A stretch of 64,000 bases of DNA. Origin: Terribacillus halophilus (GTDB taxonomy: Bacteria; Bacillota; Bacilli; Bacillales; Amphibacillaceae). The stretch's first letter is position 1; the number at the start of each line of letters is the position of its first letter. The DNA is taken from NCBI RefSeq assembly GCF_900101385.1, contig NZ_FMZB01000005.1, positions 210,057 to 274,056 on the forward strand. The letters are read 5' to 3'. This document shows positions 18,451 to 33,963 of this stretch, in pieces. The translations under genes and the position numbers were made by a program. Under the pieces are notes generated by a model. It had not been told where the DNA came from, made no database searches, and worked only from the letters and a program-made list of their open reading frames with translations.

Positions 18451-19130
18451 GATTTGCTGTCATTGTTTTTCCAGGCTCCAACTGTGACCGCGATATGTAC
18501 CATGCAGTCAAGGACGGTTTAGGTGAAGAAGCGGATCTAGTATGGTATGAAAATGCGAATCTGGCAGACTATGATGCTATCTTGCTTCCGGGCGGATTCA
18601 GCTACGGTGATTATCTTCGCTCCGGTGCAATCGCATCTGTATCGGATGTCCTGAACCAAATCAAGCAAAAGGCAGAAGCCGGCACACCTGTCCTTGGTGT
18701 GTGTAATGGCTTCCAGATTCTTTTGGAAACAGGCTTGCTGCCGGGTGCAATGCTGCGAAATGAAAAGCTGAAGTTCATGTGCCATTATGAAACACTGGTG
18801 GTGGAAAGAGACGACACGATTTTCACAAGCGGCTATGAAAAAGGCCAGCAAATTCAAATTCCGATCGCTCATGGTGAGGGAAATTATTATTGCGACGATA
18901 GAACGCTGGAAGAGCTCAAGAAAAATAATCAGATTGTTTTTACTTACAAGAACAATCCGAATGGTTCCCGGGATGATATTGCCGGAATCGTCAATGAGAC
19001 TGGTAATGTGCTAGGTATGATGCCGCATCCAGAGCGAGCTGTCGAGGATCTGCTCGGTTCAAGCGATGGGCTGGCGATGTTCCAATCCGTACTACAACAC
19101 TGGAGGGAAATGTATGTTACAACAAGCTGA
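18447..19130 (+). CDS. purQ: Phosphoribosylformylglycinamidine synthase subunit PurQ (glutaminase)
   Basis: A 227-residue class I glutamine amidotransferase supplying ammonia to PurL. Catalytic Cys in GVCNGFQ (about residue 86), His and Glu in [11 protein letters not shown] (about 194-204). Starts at GTG 18447 in a GTGA overlap with purS and ends 17 bases inside purL. Confidence 0.96.
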   Translation: MRFAVIVFPGSNCDRDMYHAVKDGLGEEADLVWYENANLADYDAILLPGGFSYGDYLRSGAIASVSDVLNQIKQKAEAGTPVLGVCNGFQILLETGLLPGAMLRNEKLKFMCHYETLVVERDDTIFTSGYEKGQQIQIPIAHGEGNYYCDDRTLEELKKNNQIVFTYKNNPNGSRDDIAGIVNETGNVLGMMPHPERAVEDLLGSSDGLAMFQSVLQHWREMYVTTS

Positions 19131-21336
19131 AATCAGTCCGGAAAAAATAGAACAAGATCGTTTGTATCGGGATATGGGTTTGACAGATGAGGAATTTCAA
19201 TCCGTCAAGAATATCCTTGGCAGACAGCCGAATTTCACGGAAACAGGCATTTTCTCCGTTATGTGGTCCGAACATTGCAGCTACAAAACATCCAAGCCAT
19301 TATTGCGTAAATTCCCGACAGAAGGACCGCATGTCCTGCAAGGACCTGGTGAAGGCGCGGGCATCGTTGATATCGGGGATGACAAAGCGGTTGTATTCAA
19401 AATCGAGAGTCATAATCACCCATCTGCTGTCGAGCCTTACCAAGGTGCAGCTACAGGTGTCGGCGGTATCATTCGTGACGTATTCTCTATGGGCGCGCGG
19501 CCAATCGCGCTTTTAAACAGCTTGCGTTTCGGTAACCTGACGACACCACGTGTGAAATATTTGCTGGAGGAAGTTGTCCACGGTATTGCTGGTTATGGAA
19601 ATTGTGTCGGTGTACCGACTGTTGGCGGTGAGATCCAGTTCGATGCAAGCTACGAAGGCAACCCGCTTGTCAATGCGATGTGTGTCGGTTTGATCGACCA
19701 AAAGGATATCCAAAAAGGGATTGCAGCTGGTGTCGGTAATACAGTTATCTACGCAGGTGCTCCAACTGGCCGCGATGGTATCCATGGTGCAACGTTTGCA
19801 TCAGAAGACTTGAGCGAAGAATCTGAATCGAAGCGTCCTTCTGTTCAGGTTGGTGATCCATTCATGGAAAAACTTTTGATCGAAGCATGCTTGGAAGTGA
19901 TTCAGCACGAAGCACTTGTTGGTATTCAAGATATGGGCGCAGCTGGTTTGACATCAAGTGCAAGTGAAATGGCCAGCAAAGCTGGTATGGGCATGGAAAT
20001 GAATCTTGATCTTGTACCGCAGCGCGAACAGCATATGACCCCATATGAACTGATGCTGTCTGAATCCCAGGAGCGTATGCTGCTTGTCGTGAAGAAGGGC
20101 GAGGAGCAGGGAATTATCGAAGTATTCGAAAAATACGGACTTCAAGCTGTTGCTGTAGGTACTGTAACGGATGACAAACAGTTCCGTCTTTTGCATCATG
20201 GTGAAGTTGCAGCAGAAATTCCTGTTGACAGCCTGGCTGAAGATGCACCGGTTTATTATAAAGAATCAAAGGTGCCTGACTATTACACAGAGTTCCAGAC
20301 TATCGAGTATAAGCCAGCTGTCATGAATCATGCAGCGACGCTGAAGCAGCTTTTGCAGCAGCCGACGATTGCCAGCAAGGAATGGGTGTATGATCAATAT
20401 GATAGCATGGTTGGAGCCAGTACAGTCGTCGCACCTGGAAGTGATGCGGCTATCGTGCGTGTACGTGGAACTGAGAAAGCAATTGCGATGACGACAGATT
20501 GCAACTCCCGCTATATTTACTTGGATCCAGAAACTGGCGGCAAGATTGCTGTCGCAGAAGCAGCGCGTAATATCATCAGCTCTGGTGCGAAGCCACTTGC
20601 GTTGACAGACGGCTTGAACTTCGGAAACCCAGATAAACCGGAGAACTTCTGGCAGATGGAAAAAAGCGTCGATGGTATGGCCGCCGCATGTCTAGCTTTG
20701 GAAACTCCAGTTATCAGTGGTAACGTATCGCTTTACAATGAATCCAACCAGCAAGCGATTTTCCCGACACCGATTGTCGGAATGGTCGGTTTGGTTGAGA
20801 ACCTGGCACATGTAACGACAAGCCAATTCAAGCAAGCTGGTGATGCTATTTATCTATTAGGCGAAACGAAGGCTGAATTCGGTGGAAGCGAATTGCAAAA
20901 TGTGCTGGAAGGTCGTTACTTTGGCAAAGCACCTGCAATTGATCTTGATGTGGAAGCAAGCAATCAGCAAGCAGTACTAGCTGGCATCCAGCAAGGATTC
21001 ATAGCATCTGCACATGATCTTGCAGAAGGCGGTCTTGCTGTTGCTTTGGCAGAAAGCTTGTTCGGCACAGAGCTTGGCGCTAAGGTAACAATCGACGGCG
21101 ACGTAACAGCGGCGCTTTTCAGTGAATCACAGTCCCGCTTTCTTTTAACAGTTGCTCCAGAAAACCAGGTAGCTTTCGAAAAGGCAGTCCCGGAGGCAAA
21201 GCAAATCGGATCAGTGACGCAAGACGCGGAGCTTGTAATAGAGCAAGACGGACAGTCTATCATCTCAGAAGCAGTACCAACACTCGAAGCACTTTGGAAA
21301 GGAGCTATCCCATGCTTGCTGAAATCAAAGGCTTGA
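19114..21336 (+). CDS. purL: Phosphoribosylformylglycinamidine synthase subunit PurL
   Basis: The small-form FGAM synthetase subunit, 740 residues (B. subtilis 742), converts FGAR to FGAM with ATP and ammonia from PurQ. Motifs: [12 protein letters not shown] (about residues 50-61), [20 protein letters not shown] (about 93-112), and a second AIRS-like half containing [18 protein letters not shown] 19114 is preceded by GGAGGG and lies within the end of purQ. Confidence 0.97.
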   Translation: MLQQAEISPEKIEQDRLYRDMGLTDEEFQSVKNILGRQPNFTETGIFSVMWSEHCSYKTSKPLLRKFPTEGPHVLQGPGEGAGIVDIGDDKAVVFKIESHNHPSAVEPYQGAATGVGGIIRDVFSMGARPIALLNSLRFGNLTTPRVKYLLEEVVHGIAGYGNCVGVPTVGGEIQFDASYEGNPLVNAMCVGLIDQKDIQKGIAAGVGNTVIYAGAPTGRDGIHGATFASEDLSEESESKRPSVQVGDPFMEKLLIEACLEVIQHEALVGIQDMGAAGLTSSASEMASKAGMGMEMNLDLVPQREQHMTPYELMLSESQERMLLVVKKGEEQGIIEVFEKYGLQAVAVGTVTDDKQFRLLHHGEVAAEIPVDSLAEDAPVYYKESKVPDYYTEFQTIEYKPAVMNHAATLKQLLQQPTIASKEWVYDQYDSMVGASTVVAPGSDAAIVRVRGTEKAIAMTTDCNSRYIYLDPETGGKIAVAEAARNIISSGAKPLALTDGLNFGNPDKPENFWQMEKSVDGMAAACLALETPVISGNVSLYNESNQQAIFPTPIVGMVGLVENLAHVTTSQFKQAGDAIYLLGETKAEFGGSELQNVLEGRYFGKAPAIDLDVEASNQQAVLAGIQQGFIASAHDLAEGGLAVALAESLFGTELGAKVTIDGDVTAALFSESQSRFLLTVAPENQVAFEKAVPEAKQIGSVTQDAELVIEQDGQSIISEAVPTLEALWKGAIPCLLKSKA

Positions 21337-22724
21337 ATGAGGAATGCGGCGTCTTTGCGATTTGGGGACATGAGAAAGCAGCAGAAGTGACGTACTACGG
21401 CCTTCACGCCCTGCAGCACCGCGGGCAAGAGGGCGCTGGTATCGTCACGACTGACCGGGAAAGCCTCCATTTGCACAAAGGCATCGGGCTGATCAACGAA
21501 GTGTTTTCCGAAGGACAGTTCAACAAGCTAAACGGCAATGCGGCAATCGGCCATGTCAGATATGCAACGGCTGGGGGCGGTGGTTATGAGAATGTACAGC
21601 CTTTGCTGTTCCGTTCCCAAAAAGACAGCTTGGCCATCGCGCATAATGGAAACCTCGTCAACGCATACGGATTGAAACAGCAGCTGGAAGCACAAGGCAG
21701 CATTTTGCAGACTTCCTCTGATACAGAGGTGATCGCCCACTTGATCAAACGCAGCGGCCAAATAGAATTGGAAGATGCGATCAAATCGGCGCTCAGCATG
21801 GTCAAAGGTGCTTACAGCCTGACGATCCTTACTGAAACACAGCTATTCGTTGCTGTTGATCCAAAGGGGTTGCGTCCATTGTCGCTCGGACGCCTTGGTG
21901 ATGCATGGGTCGTTTCCTCTGAAACATGCGCTTTCGATGTGACAGGTGCAGAATACGTTCGTGAAGTGGAGCCTGGTGAATTAATCACGATCAGCGATGC
22001 TGGACTTCATACACAACGTTTTTCTTCCACGCTTGAAAGATCGCTTTGTTCGATGGAATATGTGTACTTCTCCCGTCCGGATTCTAATTTGAACGGCCAG
22101 AACGTCCATGCTTCCCGTAAAAGAATGGGAAAAGTGCTCGCACAGGAAGCGCCAATTGAAGCGGATGTTGTAACAGGTGTACCGGATTCAAGTATTTCAG
22201 CCGCTATCGGATTTTCCGAAGCCTCTGGCATTCCATATGAGCTTGGTTTGATCAAGAACCGTTATGTCGGCCGTACATTTATCCAGCCTTCCCAGGAGCT
22301 TCGTGAACAAGGCGTGAAGATGAAGTTGTCGGCCGTACGCGGGATTGTCGAAGGCAAACGCGTTGTCATGGTCGATGACTCCATCGTACGCGGGACGACG
22401 AGCAAACGGATTGTCCGGATGCTGAAGGAAGCTGGTGCAACGGAAGTGCATGTGCGTATCGCTTCTCCACCGATCCAAAATCCATGCTTCTACGGTATTG
22501 ATACGTCGACAACATCTGAGTTGATTGCTGCCAACCACAGCATTGAGGAAATGCGTGAGCTGATTGAAGCAGATTCCCTGTCTTTCTTGACTGTCGAAGG
22601 TTTGGAAGATTGCATCGTCGGAGACAACGACACGATGACACATGGTATTTGCAAAGCATGCTTTACAGGAAACTATCCAACTGAAATCTATCCGGATACA
22701 GTACTTCCGGCGTACAAATGTTAG
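21312..22724 (+). CDS. purF: Amidophosphoribosyltransferase
   Basis: First committed enzyme of the pathway: PRPP plus glutamine to phosphoribosylamine. The 470-residue precursor starts [12 protein letters not shown], so an 11-residue propeptide precedes the N-terminal nucleophile Cys12. The glutaminase domain has [11 protein letters not shown] and RYATAGGGG; the PRPP motif [13 protein letters not shown] is near residue 355. Cysteines in SLCSMEY, NPCFYG and ICKACF agree with the [4Fe-4S] ligands of the Bacillus-type enzyme. ATG 21312 is placed by AAGGAG at 21297-21302. Confidence 0.97.
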   Translation: MLAEIKGLNEECGVFAIWGHEKAAEVTYYGLHALQHRGQEGAGIVTTDRESLHLHKGIGLINEVFSEGQFNKLNGNAAIGHVRYATAGGGGYENVQPLLFRSQKDSLAIAHNGNLVNAYGLKQQLEAQGSILQTSSDTEVIAHLIKRSGQIELEDAIKSALSMVKGAYSLTILTETQLFVAVDPKGLRPLSLGRLGDAWVVSSETCAFDVTGAEYVREVEPGELITISDAGLHTQRFSSTLERSLCSMEYVYFSRPDSNLNGQNVHASRKRMGKVLAQEAPIEADVVTGVPDSSISAAIGFSEASGIPYELGLIKNRYVGRTFIQPSQELREQGVKMKLSAVRGIVEGKRVVMVDDSIVRGTTSKRIVRMLKEAGATEVHVRIASPPIQNPCFYGIDTSTTSELIAANHSIEEMRELIEADSLSFLTVEGLEDCIVGDNDTMTHGICKACFTGNYPTEIYPDTVLPAYKC

Positions 22725-22734
22725 GAGGGCAAGC

Positions 22735-23760
22735 ATGAGTGAACTTTACAAACAAGCTGGCGTGGATGTCGAAGCAGGCTATCGCGCAGTAGATTTGATG
22801 AAAAAACATATCAACCGTACGAACCGACCAGAAGTGATCGGCGGTGTGGGCGCGTTTGCCGGACTTTTCGATCTATCGTCCTTTTCTTACAAAGAGCCAG
22901 TGCTTGTTTCTGGAACGGATGGAGTAGGTACGAAACTGAAGCTTGCTTTTGATATGGATCAGCATGACACGGTCGGAATCGATCTTGTTGCCATGTGTGT
23001 AAATGATATCATCGCCCAAGGGGCACAAGCACTATTTTTCCTTGATTATATTGCTTGCGGCAAAAACGGACCGGAAAAAATCGAGCAGATCGTCAAAGGT
23101 ATCGCGGATGGCTGTGTCGAAGCAGGTGCTGCTTTGATCGGCGGCGAGACTGCTGAAATGCCGGGTATGTACGGAGCGGATGAATATGACTTGGCGGGCT
23201 TTGTCGTCGGTATCGGGGAAAAAGCGAAGCTGATCAGCGGAGCCGATGTCAAAGCAGGAGATGCGATTATCGGAATCGCTTCAAGCGGTCTGCATTCGAA
23301 TGGTTTTTCCTTAGTTCGCAGGTTGATTGACCAGCACGACCTCAGCCTGAATGAAGTGTATGCACCATTTGATCGTCCTTTGGGGGAAATCCTGCTTGAG
23401 CCGACCAAAATTTATGCTAAAGCAGTGCGTGCTATCCAAGAGAAAATCTACATCCATGGTATCTCCCATATTACCGGCGGCGGCTTCCATGAGAACCTGC
23501 CACGCGCAGTGCCTGAGCATCTAGGCATGCGGATCCAGACTGACAGCTGGGAATTGCCGGCTGTGTACGAATTCCTGATGGAAAAAGCACAGCTTGTTTT
23601 CGAGGATATGCTTGGTGTATTCAATACTGGTATCGGCATGGCGCTGATCGTTTCCCGAGATGATGCGGAACAGACGATTTCCATTCTTCAGGAAGTCGGG
23701 GAAAGTGCTTGGATCATCGGTGAAGTGACTGATAAATCTGGCGTGGAGTTTTCGGCATGA
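22735..23760 (+). CDS. purM: Phosphoribosylaminoimidazole synthetase (AIR synthetase)
   Basis: A 341-residue enzyme that cyclises FGAM to AIR with ATP. Visible motifs: [15 protein letters not shown] (about residues 57-71), [12 protein letters not shown] (about 80) and [11 protein letters not shown] (about 137-147). The ATG at 22735 has AGGAGGG before it, giving the family N-terminus [16 protein letters not shown]. Ends in an ATGA overlap with purN. Confidence 0.96.
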   Translation: MSELYKQAGVDVEAGYRAVDLMKKHINRTNRPEVIGGVGAFAGLFDLSSFSYKEPVLVSGTDGVGTKLKLAFDMDQHDTVGIDLVAMCVNDIIAQGAQALFFLDYIACGKNGPEKIEQIVKGIADGCVEAGAALIGGETAEMPGMYGADEYDLAGFVVGIGEKAKLISGADVKAGDAIIGIASSGLHSNGFSLVRRLIDQHDLSLNEVYAPFDRPLGEILLEPTKIYAKAVRAIQEKIYIHGISHITGGGFHENLPRAVPEHLGMRIQTDSWELPAVYEFLMEKAQLVFEDMLGVFNTGIGMALIVSRDDAEQTISILQEVGESAWIIGEVTDKSGVEFSA

Positions 23761-24362
23761 TTCCGGCTGCCGTATTTGCTTCGGGCAGTGGCAGCAACGC
23801 AGAAGCAATCGTGGAGGAATCACATCTACCTTGCACGATTGAATTGCTCGTTTGTGATAAACCGGCAGCACCTGTTATTTCAAGGGCAAAACATTGGAAT
23901 ATAGAAGTTTTTGTCTGTGATCCAAAGACCTTTCCGAATAAACAAGCCTATGAGCAAGCTATTCTCACAAAGCTCAGAGAAAAGCAGATCGAGTGGATCT
24001 TTCTGGCAGGGTATATGCGTTTGATCGGACCGACACTGCTGGAAGCTTATCCGGAAAGGATACTGAACATCCATCCTTCTTTATTACCGGCTTTTGCCGG
24101 CAAGGATGCCATCGGACAAGCTTTGACAGCAGGTGTGAAAGTAAGTGGCGTGACCATCCATTTTGTTGACGCGGGGATGGATACCGGCAGCATCATCGCC
24201 CAGGAAGCAGTTCGGGTATTGGAAACAGATACTAATCAGACATTACATCAACGAATTCAAGCCATTGAGCATCGGCTTTATCCAGAAACAATTCGATACA
24301 TACTTACAGAACGAGAAAGGAATGACTCAAATGCCACGAGCGTTGATCAGCGTATCAGATAA
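23757..24362 (+). CDS. purN: Phosphoribosylglycinamide formyltransferase
   Basis: The folate-dependent GAR transformylase, 201 residues. The phosphate-binding [12 protein letters not shown] is at residues 7-18; catalytic Asn and His are in [12 protein letters not shown] near 100-111, and the Asp in [10 protein letters not shown] near 137-146. Overlaps purM by four bases; its C-terminal codons overlap the start of purH. Confidence 0.95.
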   Translation: MIPAAVFASGSGSNAEAIVEESHLPCTIELLVCDKPAAPVISRAKHWNIEVFVCDPKTFPNKQAYEQAILTKLREKQIEWIFLAGYMRLIGPTLLEAYPERILNIHPSLLPAFAGKDAIGQALTAGVKVSGVTIHFVDAGMDTGSIIAQEAVRVLETDTNQTLHQRIQAIEHRLYPETIRYILTERERNDSNATSVDQRIR

Positions 24363-25857
24363 AACAGGAATCATCCCATTCGCCAAAGGTTTGGCTGCAT
24401 TGGATTATGAAATCATCTCTACCGGAGGCACCCTGAAACAACTGCAGGAAGCAGGTATTCCGGCTGTGGCCGTGTCTGAGGTCACAAAATTCGATGAAAT
24501 CATGGACGGACGTGTCAAAACACTGCACCCTGCCATCCACGGCGGCCTATTGGCTCGACGCGATGATGAAAGCCACATGCAGCAGCTGAAAGAACGCGAT
24601 ATCACACCAATCGATTTGGTGGCGGTGAATCTATATCCTTTCAAAAATACAATCGAAAAAACAGGCGTAACAGAAGCTGATGCGATCGAAAATATCGACA
24701 TCGGCGGCCCGACCATGCTGCGTTCGGCTGCAAAGAACTTCGCTGGCGTAACGGTCCTTGTCGACCCGGATGATTATGATACGACATTGTCCGCTTTACA
24801 GCAGGGTGAACTTTCCTATGAAGCGAAACGTCGTCTGGCAGGAAAAGTATTCCGTCATACAGCAAACTATGATGCGATGATTGCGGCTTATTTCGCTGAA
24901 TTAAATGAAGAGCAGGATACGGAAACAATGACGCTCACATATGAAAAAGTTCAATCTTTACGTTATGGAGAGAATCCGCATCAGAAAGCGGCATTCTACA
25001 AGGATGCAATCGTCAAAGGCGCTTCCATCGCAAATGCGAAGCAGCTGCATGGCAAAGAGCTTTCTTATAATAATATCCAGGATGCTAATGCTGCATTGGA
25101 GATCGTCATGGAATTCCAGGAGCCTGCTGCGGTAGCGGTCAAGCATATGAACCCTTGCGGCGTTGGCATTGGCGAAACTATCTCAAGTGCTTTCCATAAG
25201 GCATTCGAAGCAGACCCTACATCCATTTTCGGCGGCATTGTAGCTCTGAACCGTGAAGTAGACAGAGATACGGCATTGCAGCTGAAAGAAATTTTCTTGG
25301 AAATCGTCATCGCACCGGGCTTCACAGAAGAAGCAATGGCATTATTGACGGAGAAGAAAAATATCCGCCTATTGGAACTTGCAGCAGACAAGATTCAGCA
25401 GCCGAAAAAAGTCGTCAGCGTAAGCGGCGGATTGCTTGTGCAGGATTATGACATAGGCACTGTAACAGAAGCGGATTTGACCGTTGCGACAGACCGCAAG
25501 CCGACGGAAGAAGAGTTGAAGAACTTGTTGTTTGCCTGGAAAGTAGTGAAGCATGTGAAATCCAATGCAATCGTAGTTGCAAAAGATGACCAGACCATCG
25601 GTGTCGGTGCTGGTCAGATGAACAGGGTCGGAGCAGCAAAAATTGCCTTGGAACAAGCTGGTGAGAACGCAGCGGGAGCAGTGCTCGCATCGGATGCTTT
25701 CTTCCCGATGCCGGATACAGTCGAAGCAGCAGTTAAAGCGGGTGTGACGGCTATCATCCAGCCAGGCGGATCTAAGCGGGACGAAGATTCTGTAGCTGTA
25801 TGCAATGCGCACAACATCGCCATGGTATACACGGATATGCGCCATTTCAAGCACTAA
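24331..25857 (+). CDS. purH: Bifunctional AICAR transformylase/IMP cyclohydrolase
   Basis: Catalyses the last two steps to IMP. The N-terminal cyclohydrolase begins [11 protein letters not shown] and carries STGGT and [15 protein letters not shown]; the transformylase half carries [14 protein letters not shown] (about 208-221), [11 protein letters not shown] (about 268) and [14 protein letters not shown] [11 protein letters not shown] near 475. Start chosen at ATG 24331 (508 residues), ten bases after GAGAAAGG; ATG 24322 is too close to that site. Confidence 0.95.
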   Translation: MPRALISVSDKTGIIPFAKGLAALDYEIISTGGTLKQLQEAGIPAVAVSEVTKFDEIMDGRVKTLHPAIHGGLLARRDDESHMQQLKERDITPIDLVAVNLYPFKNTIEKTGVTEADAIENIDIGGPTMLRSAAKNFAGVTVLVDPDDYDTTLSALQQGELSYEAKRRLAGKVFRHTANYDAMIAAYFAELNEEQDTETMTLTYEKVQSLRYGENPHQKAAFYKDAIVKGASIANAKQLHGKELSYNNIQDANAALEIVMEFQEPAAVAVKHMNPCGVGIGETISSAFHKAFEADPTSIFGGIVALNREVDRDTALQLKEIFLEIVIAPGFTEEAMALLTEKKNIRLLELAADKIQQPKKVVSVSGGLLVQDYDIGTVTEADLTVATDRKPTEEELKNLLFAWKVVKHVKSNAIVVAKDDQTIGVGAGQMNRVGAAKIALEQAGENAAGAVLASDAFFPMPDTVEAAVKAGVTAIIQPGGSKRDEDSVAVCNAHNIAMVYTDMRHFKH

Positions 25858-25875
25858 TTGTCAGGGGGAGACATT

Positions 25876-27129
25876 GTGAAAGTTCTTGTGATAGGAAGCG
25901 GCGGGCGAGAGCATAGTATCGTCGCAAAGCTAGCTTCGAGTACCGAGGTAACAGCATTGTACGCAGCGCCAGGTAATGGCGGTATAGCCGATCTGGCACT
26001 TTGTGTACCGATTGATGTAACAGCTGTGGAGGATCTTGTCCATTTTGCGAAGGAAGAACAGATCGACTGGACGTTTGTCGGACCTGAGATTCCTTTGCTG
26101 GCAGGTGTCGTCAATGCATTCCAGCAGGAAGGATTGAATGTTTTCGGTCCGACAAAGGAAGCAGCTTTGATCGAAGGAAGCAAGGATTATGCCAAGCAGT
26201 TCATGCGCACACATGGTATACCGACTGCTGCAAGTGAAACTTTTTCCGATGCAGCGAAAGCCAAAGCTTATATTGTGGAAAAAGGTGGGCCAATCGTTGT
26301 CAAAGCGGATGGGCTTGCTGCTGGTAAAGGCGTTGTCGTTGCTCAGACAGTTGCAGAAGCACATGAAGCGATAGAAAGTATGCTGGTCGATAACCAGTTC
26401 GGCCAAGCGGGCAGCCTTGTTATTATCGAGGATTTCCTGGAAGGAAAGGAATTCTCCCTAATGGCTTTCGTTGATGGGGGAAATGTCTATCCGCTAGTGC
26501 CTGCTCGTGATCATAAGCGCGTTTACGATAATGACCAAGGCCCTAATACAGGCGGTATGGGTGCATATGCACCCATACCAGATCTACAGCAGCCAGTGAT
26601 TGATGAAGCGATCGAACGTATTCTAAAGCCTGCTGCAGCTGGACTTGTTAATGAAGGCCGTTCTTTTACTGGTGTTTTGTACGCCGGTCTTATCGAAACA
26701 ACCGACGGTCCAAAAGTAATCGAATTCAACGCCCGCTTTGGTGATCCTGAAACACAAGTCATCCTGCCGCTGTTGGAGAATGATTTACTGCAAGTGATGC
26801 AGGATGTTACCGCAGGCAACGATCCAAAGCTGAAGTGGAAAGATGCTTTTGCGACCGGGACGGTCATTGCTGCAAGCGGCTATCCTGGAAGCTATGACAA
26901 GCAGCTTCCACTCCCAGACTTATCACAGCTGCCGCATGATGTTTACTGCATTCACGCCGGGACAGAAAAAAAAGCAGACGGATATGTTTCCAACGGTGGG
27001 CGTATTCTGTTCATTGGTTCTGTACATCATAATCGAGCGGACGCGGTGGAAAGTGTCAAAAAAGGACTCAAGTTATTCAAAAATAATCCGGACTTCCATT
27101 ATCGGACTGATATCGGGTTCGGGAAATAA
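25876..27129 (+). CDS. purD: Phosphoribosylamine-glycine ligase
   Basis: ATP-grasp GAR synthetase, 417 residues, last gene of the pur operon. Motifs: VIGSGGREHSI (residues 5-15), FGPTKEAALIEGSKDYAK (about 92-109), VKADGLAAGKGVVVA (about 143) and IEFNARFGDPETQ (about 281). GTG 25876 is preceded by AGGGGGAG; the in-frame TTG at 25858 is upstream of that site and less likely. A strong terminator follows. Confidence 0.96.
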   Translation: MKVLVIGSGGREHSIVAKLASSTEVTALYAAPGNGGIADLALCVPIDVTAVEDLVHFAKEEQIDWTFVGPEIPLLAGVVNAFQQEGLNVFGPTKEAALIEGSKDYAKQFMRTHGIPTAASETFSDAAKAKAYIVEKGGPIVVKADGLAAGKGVVVAQTVAEAHEAIESMLVDNQFGQAGSLVIIEDFLEGKEFSLMAFVDGGNVYPLVPARDHKRVYDNDQGPNTGGMGAYAPIPDLQQPVIDEAIERILKPAAAGLVNEGRSFTGVLYAGLIETTDGPKVIEFNARFGDPETQVILPLLENDLLQVMQDVTAGNDPKLKWKDAFATGTVIAASGYPGSYDKQLPLPDLSQLPHDVYCIHAGTEKKADGYVSNGGRILFIGSVHHNRADAVESVKKGLKLFKNNPDFHYRTDIGFGK

Positions 27130-27137
27130 AAGCGGAA

Positions 27138-27170
27138 GAAGAACTGGAATAAGGCCAGTTCTTCTTTTTT
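27138..27170. terminator. Terminator of the pur operon, bidirectional
   Basis: GAAGAACTGG and CCAGTTCTTC with a 7-nt loop, then TTTTTT on the + strand; A residues on the other side suit the convergent DUF2892 gene as well. Confidence 0.88.
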
Positions 27171-27402
27171 ATTCCTCTTGTGATCCTTGTTTCTGGCGAA
27201 ATTGGTTAATCAATGTCATGCTCGGGCAATATCGGACAATACCCTCAGCAATCTTGATTGCACCTGCCAATAACGCCAAATGGGCAATGAACTGCTTTGG
27301 TTTTGTGACGAGTGTAGCTGTTGCATACCCGACCATGCTGATGCCGGCAGCAATCCGAATCATCGCTTGGATCAGCCCCATATTTGGTTTCATTTTTGGC
27401 AC
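27169..27402 (-). CDS. DUF2892 (YgaP-like) small membrane protein
   Basis: A 77-residue protein with two hydrophobic segments (about residues 13-30 and 38-58) and the typical PNMGLIQAMIRIAAGISMVG start and GIVRYCPSMTLI end of DUF2892 proteins, which often accompany rhodaneses. AAAGGGGT precedes the ATG on the - strand. It occupies the place where B. subtilis has adeC/yerB between purD and yerC. No function can be assigned. Confidence 0.75.
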   Translation of the reverse strand: MPKMKPNMGLIQAMIRIAAGISMVGYATATLVTKPKQFIAHLALLAGAIKIAEGIVRYCPSMTLINQFRQKQGSQEE

Positions 27403-27429
27403 CCCTTTCCTTTTGTCAGCTTAGTTTTT

Positions 27430-27443
27430 CCTGTTATAACAGG
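27430..27443. promoter_or_regulatory. Perfect 14-bp palindrome upstream of the DUF2892 gene
   Basis: CCTGTTATAACAGG. On the - strand a TTTATA, 17 bases, TATAAC promoter would place its -10 within the palindrome, which would suit a repressor operator. The site is between divergent genes (DUF2892 and yerC). Confidence 0.4.
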
Positions 27444-27557
27444 GGTTTATGCTAGTATAAAAATTCCAATGCGCGTCGTATTACGCAAAAGCCCTAAGAT
27501 GATGTATGATAAAAGATAAGGTAAGAAGCACATCCGTGCGTATGGGAGGGAAGCTGC

Positions 27558-27860
27558 ATGCAGCTTGACAAGCTCCGTGGTGAGCATTTAGATGAATTAT
27601 TCAAAGCAATCCTTTCGTTGAAGGATATCGAGGAATGCTATCGTTTCTTCGATGATATTGCGACAATCAGCGAAATACAATCGCTTACACAGCGTCTTCA
27701 AGTAGCGAAGATGCTCCGTGATGGGGCTACATATCATAGCATCGTCCAGGAAACGAGTGCGTCCACCACAACGATTTCCCGGGTGAAACGCTGCCTCAAT
27801 TATGGAAACGATGGCTATAACACGGTACTTGAACGTTTGGAAGAAAAAACAGAAGAATAA
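27558..27860 (+). CDS. yerC: YerC/YecD family TrpR-related protein
   Basis: A 100-residue helical protein with the TrpR-like helix-turn-helix: IQSLTQRLQVAKMLRDGATY followed by TSASTTTISRVKRCLNYG (about residues 40-82). Its role in Bacillaceae is unknown, and it lacks evidence of tryptophan binding. GGGAGGG precedes ATG 27558. Followed after 15 bases by the oxidoreductase gene, so probably cotranscribed. Confidence 0.88.
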   Translation: MQLDKLRGEHLDELFKAILSLKDIEECYRFFDDIATISEIQSLTQRLQVAKMLRDGATYHSIVQETSASTTTISRVKRCLNYGNDGYNTVLERLEEKTEE

Positions 27861-27875
27861 GGGAGCTGACATTGG

Positions 27876-28868
27876 ATGGTGCGCTTTGGTGTGATCGGTA
27901 CGAATTGGATAACGGAATCCTTTTTGAAAGCTGGAAAGAAAGTAAAGGACTTTGAACTGACAACCGTTTATTCTCGGAAAGCTGAGACGGCGGAGGAATT
28001 CGCCAAGAAGCACGGAGCGGTACATACGTTCACCGATATTGAACAAATGGCAGCAAGCGGTGATATTGATGCAGTTTATATCGCGAGTCCGAATGCCTTG
28101 CACGCGGGACAAGCGAAGATTTTCATGCAGCATGGCGTACATGTGTTATGTGAAAAGCCGCTGGCGTCCAATACAGCGGAAGTAAAAGATTTGATTGAAA
28201 CAGCAAAGCATCATGATGTATTGCTGATGGAAGCCTTGAGATCGACATTGTTGCCGAATTTCCATGCGGTAAAAGAGCATTTGGACGAAATCGGAACGGT
28301 CCGGCGTTACGTGGCTCAGCTTTGCCAATATTCATCGCGTTATGATGCTTACCGGCAAGGCAACATCCTGAATGCCTTCAATCCGGAGCTCAGCAATGGG
28401 GCAACGATGGATATCGGTATTTATTGCATATATCCGCTAGTTGCTTTGTTTGGCAAACCAAAAGAGATAAAAGCAAGCGGAACTTTGCTGGAGTCAGGCG
28501 TCGACGGACAAGCTACTATCATACTGACATATGAAGAAATGGAAGCAATCGTCTACTATTCCAAAATCACCAGCTCGACGCTGCCTTCTGAAATACAAGG
28601 AGAAGATGCGACGATTCGCATCGACCATATCGGGCATTTTGAAGATGTCAAAATCCAGTACCATGACAGTACAGAGAAAACGATCAGCGGCCCGCAGGAT
28701 AATGAGCATCCCATGTTCTATGAAGTAGAGGAATTTGTGAGCTTGATCCAATCGGGTAAACGGGAATCGGCTATCAATACGCATGAATTGGCGCTCAGTG
28801 TAGCGGAAATCATGGAAAAAGCAAGAATTCAGTTCGGCTTGATTTTCCCAGCTGACCGTATTCAATGA
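27876..28868 (+). CDS. Gfo/Idh/MocA family oxidoreductase
   Basis: A 330-residue NAD(P)-dependent sugar- or inositol-type dehydrogenase. The N-terminal Rossmann fold starts VRFGVIGTNWI, in which the usual G-x-G-x-x-G loop is altered. The family motif reads VLCEKPLA near residue 90 with the catalytic Lys, and GATMDIGIYCIYPLVALFG near 175-193 has the Asp-x-x-x-[HY] residues. The substrate is unknown. Terminated by the hairpin at 28875. Confidence 0.85.
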   Translation: MVRFGVIGTNWITESFLKAGKKVKDFELTTVYSRKAETAEEFAKKHGAVHTFTDIEQMAASGDIDAVYIASPNALHAGQAKIFMQHGVHVLCEKPLASNTAEVKDLIETAKHHDVLLMEALRSTLLPNFHAVKEHLDEIGTVRRYVAQLCQYSSRYDAYRQGNILNAFNPELSNGATMDIGIYCIYPLVALFGKPKEIKASGTLLESGVDGQATIILTYEEMEAIVYYSKITSSTLPSEIQGEDATIRIDHIGHFEDVKIQYHDSTEKTISGPQDNEHPMFYEVEEFVSLIQSGKRESAINTHELALSVAEIMEKARIQFGLIFPADRIQ

Positions 28869-28874
28869 TATGTA

Positions 28875-28905
28875 AAGCCTGGCATTCGATTGCCGGGCTT
28901 TCTTC
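28875..28905 (+). terminator. Terminator after the oxidoreductase gene
   Basis: AAGCCTGGCA and TGCCGGGCTT with a 6-nt loop (one G-U pair), then TTCTTCGTT. Confidence 0.75.
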
Positions 28906-29006
28906 GTTCGTAAAGTCTTCGTATTTTCCTCCCTGTTACCACTGAATTATCCAGTCGATTTTTGCTATAATGAACGTTATGGAAGCAAGTAATGGAGGAT
29001 ACGTAC

Positions 29007-29696
29007 GTGTATAACATGAAAGAGTGGCAACATATATTCAAGCTCGACCCAGCAAAGGAAATCGGCGATGAAGAGCTGGAAAAGATTTGCGAATCCGGTA
29101 CGGATGCCATCATCGTCGGCGGTACAGACGGTGTGACATTGGATGGTGTCCTTGATCTGCTGGCGCGAATACGCCGTCACACAGTTCCAGTCATTTTGGA
29201 AATCAGCACGATGGATTCGATCACTCCTGGTTTCGATTTTTATTATGTACCGATGGTGATGAACAGCAAGGACAAGCAATGGATCATGGGACTGCATCAT
29301 GAAGCTGTCAAGGCCTATCGGGATATGATGCATTGGGACGAAATCATGATGGAGGGCTATTGCGTCATCAATCCTGAAGCGAAGGTTTTCACCCATACCC
29401 AATGTGAACTGCCGTCTGAAGACGATATTATCGCTTATGCCTATATGGCGGAGCATATGTACAAGCTCCCGATATTTTATTTGGAAAACAGCGGGGCATA
29501 TGCAGATCCGGAACTTGTCGGCAAGGTGAAAAAGCAACTATCAAACACATTGCTATTTTATGGAGGCGGCATTGCTTCACCAGAGCAAGCATCCCAGATG
29601 AAGCAGTATGCTGACGTGATTATTGTCGGAAACAGCGTATATGATAATATAAAGGCTGCCCTGAAGACAGTGGAAGCAGTAAAAGGAAAGAAATGA
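29007..29696 (+). CDS. pcrB: Heptaprenylglyceryl phosphate synthase
   Basis: A 229-residue TIM-barrel prenyltransferase that joins a heptaprenyl chain to glycerol-1-phosphate, making an archaeal-like ether lipid in Bacillales. Motifs: [17 protein letters not shown] (about residues 27-43), [12 protein letters not shown] (about 161-172) and [14 protein letters not shown] (about 184-197). GTG 29007 is chosen because GGAGG at 28994-28998 overlaps the earlier in-frame ATG 28992, and it gives the usual start, [11 protein letters not shown]. Directly upstream of pcrA as in other Bacillaceae. Confidence 0.93.
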   Translation: MYNMKEWQHIFKLDPAKEIGDEELEKICESGTDAIIVGGTDGVTLDGVLDLLARIRRHTVPVILEISTMDSITPGFDFYYVPMVMNSKDKQWIMGLHHEAVKAYRDMMHWDEIMMEGYCVINPEAKVFTHTQCELPSEDDIIAYAYMAEHMYKLPIFYLENSGAYADPELVGKVKKQLSNTLLFYGGGIASPEQASQMKQYADVIIVGNSVYDNIKAALKTVEAVKGKK

Positions 29697-29709
29697 AGGC
29701 GGTGCAAAC

Positions 29710-33950
<4,241 letters not shown>

Positions 33951-33963
33951 AGAGGAGAAACAC

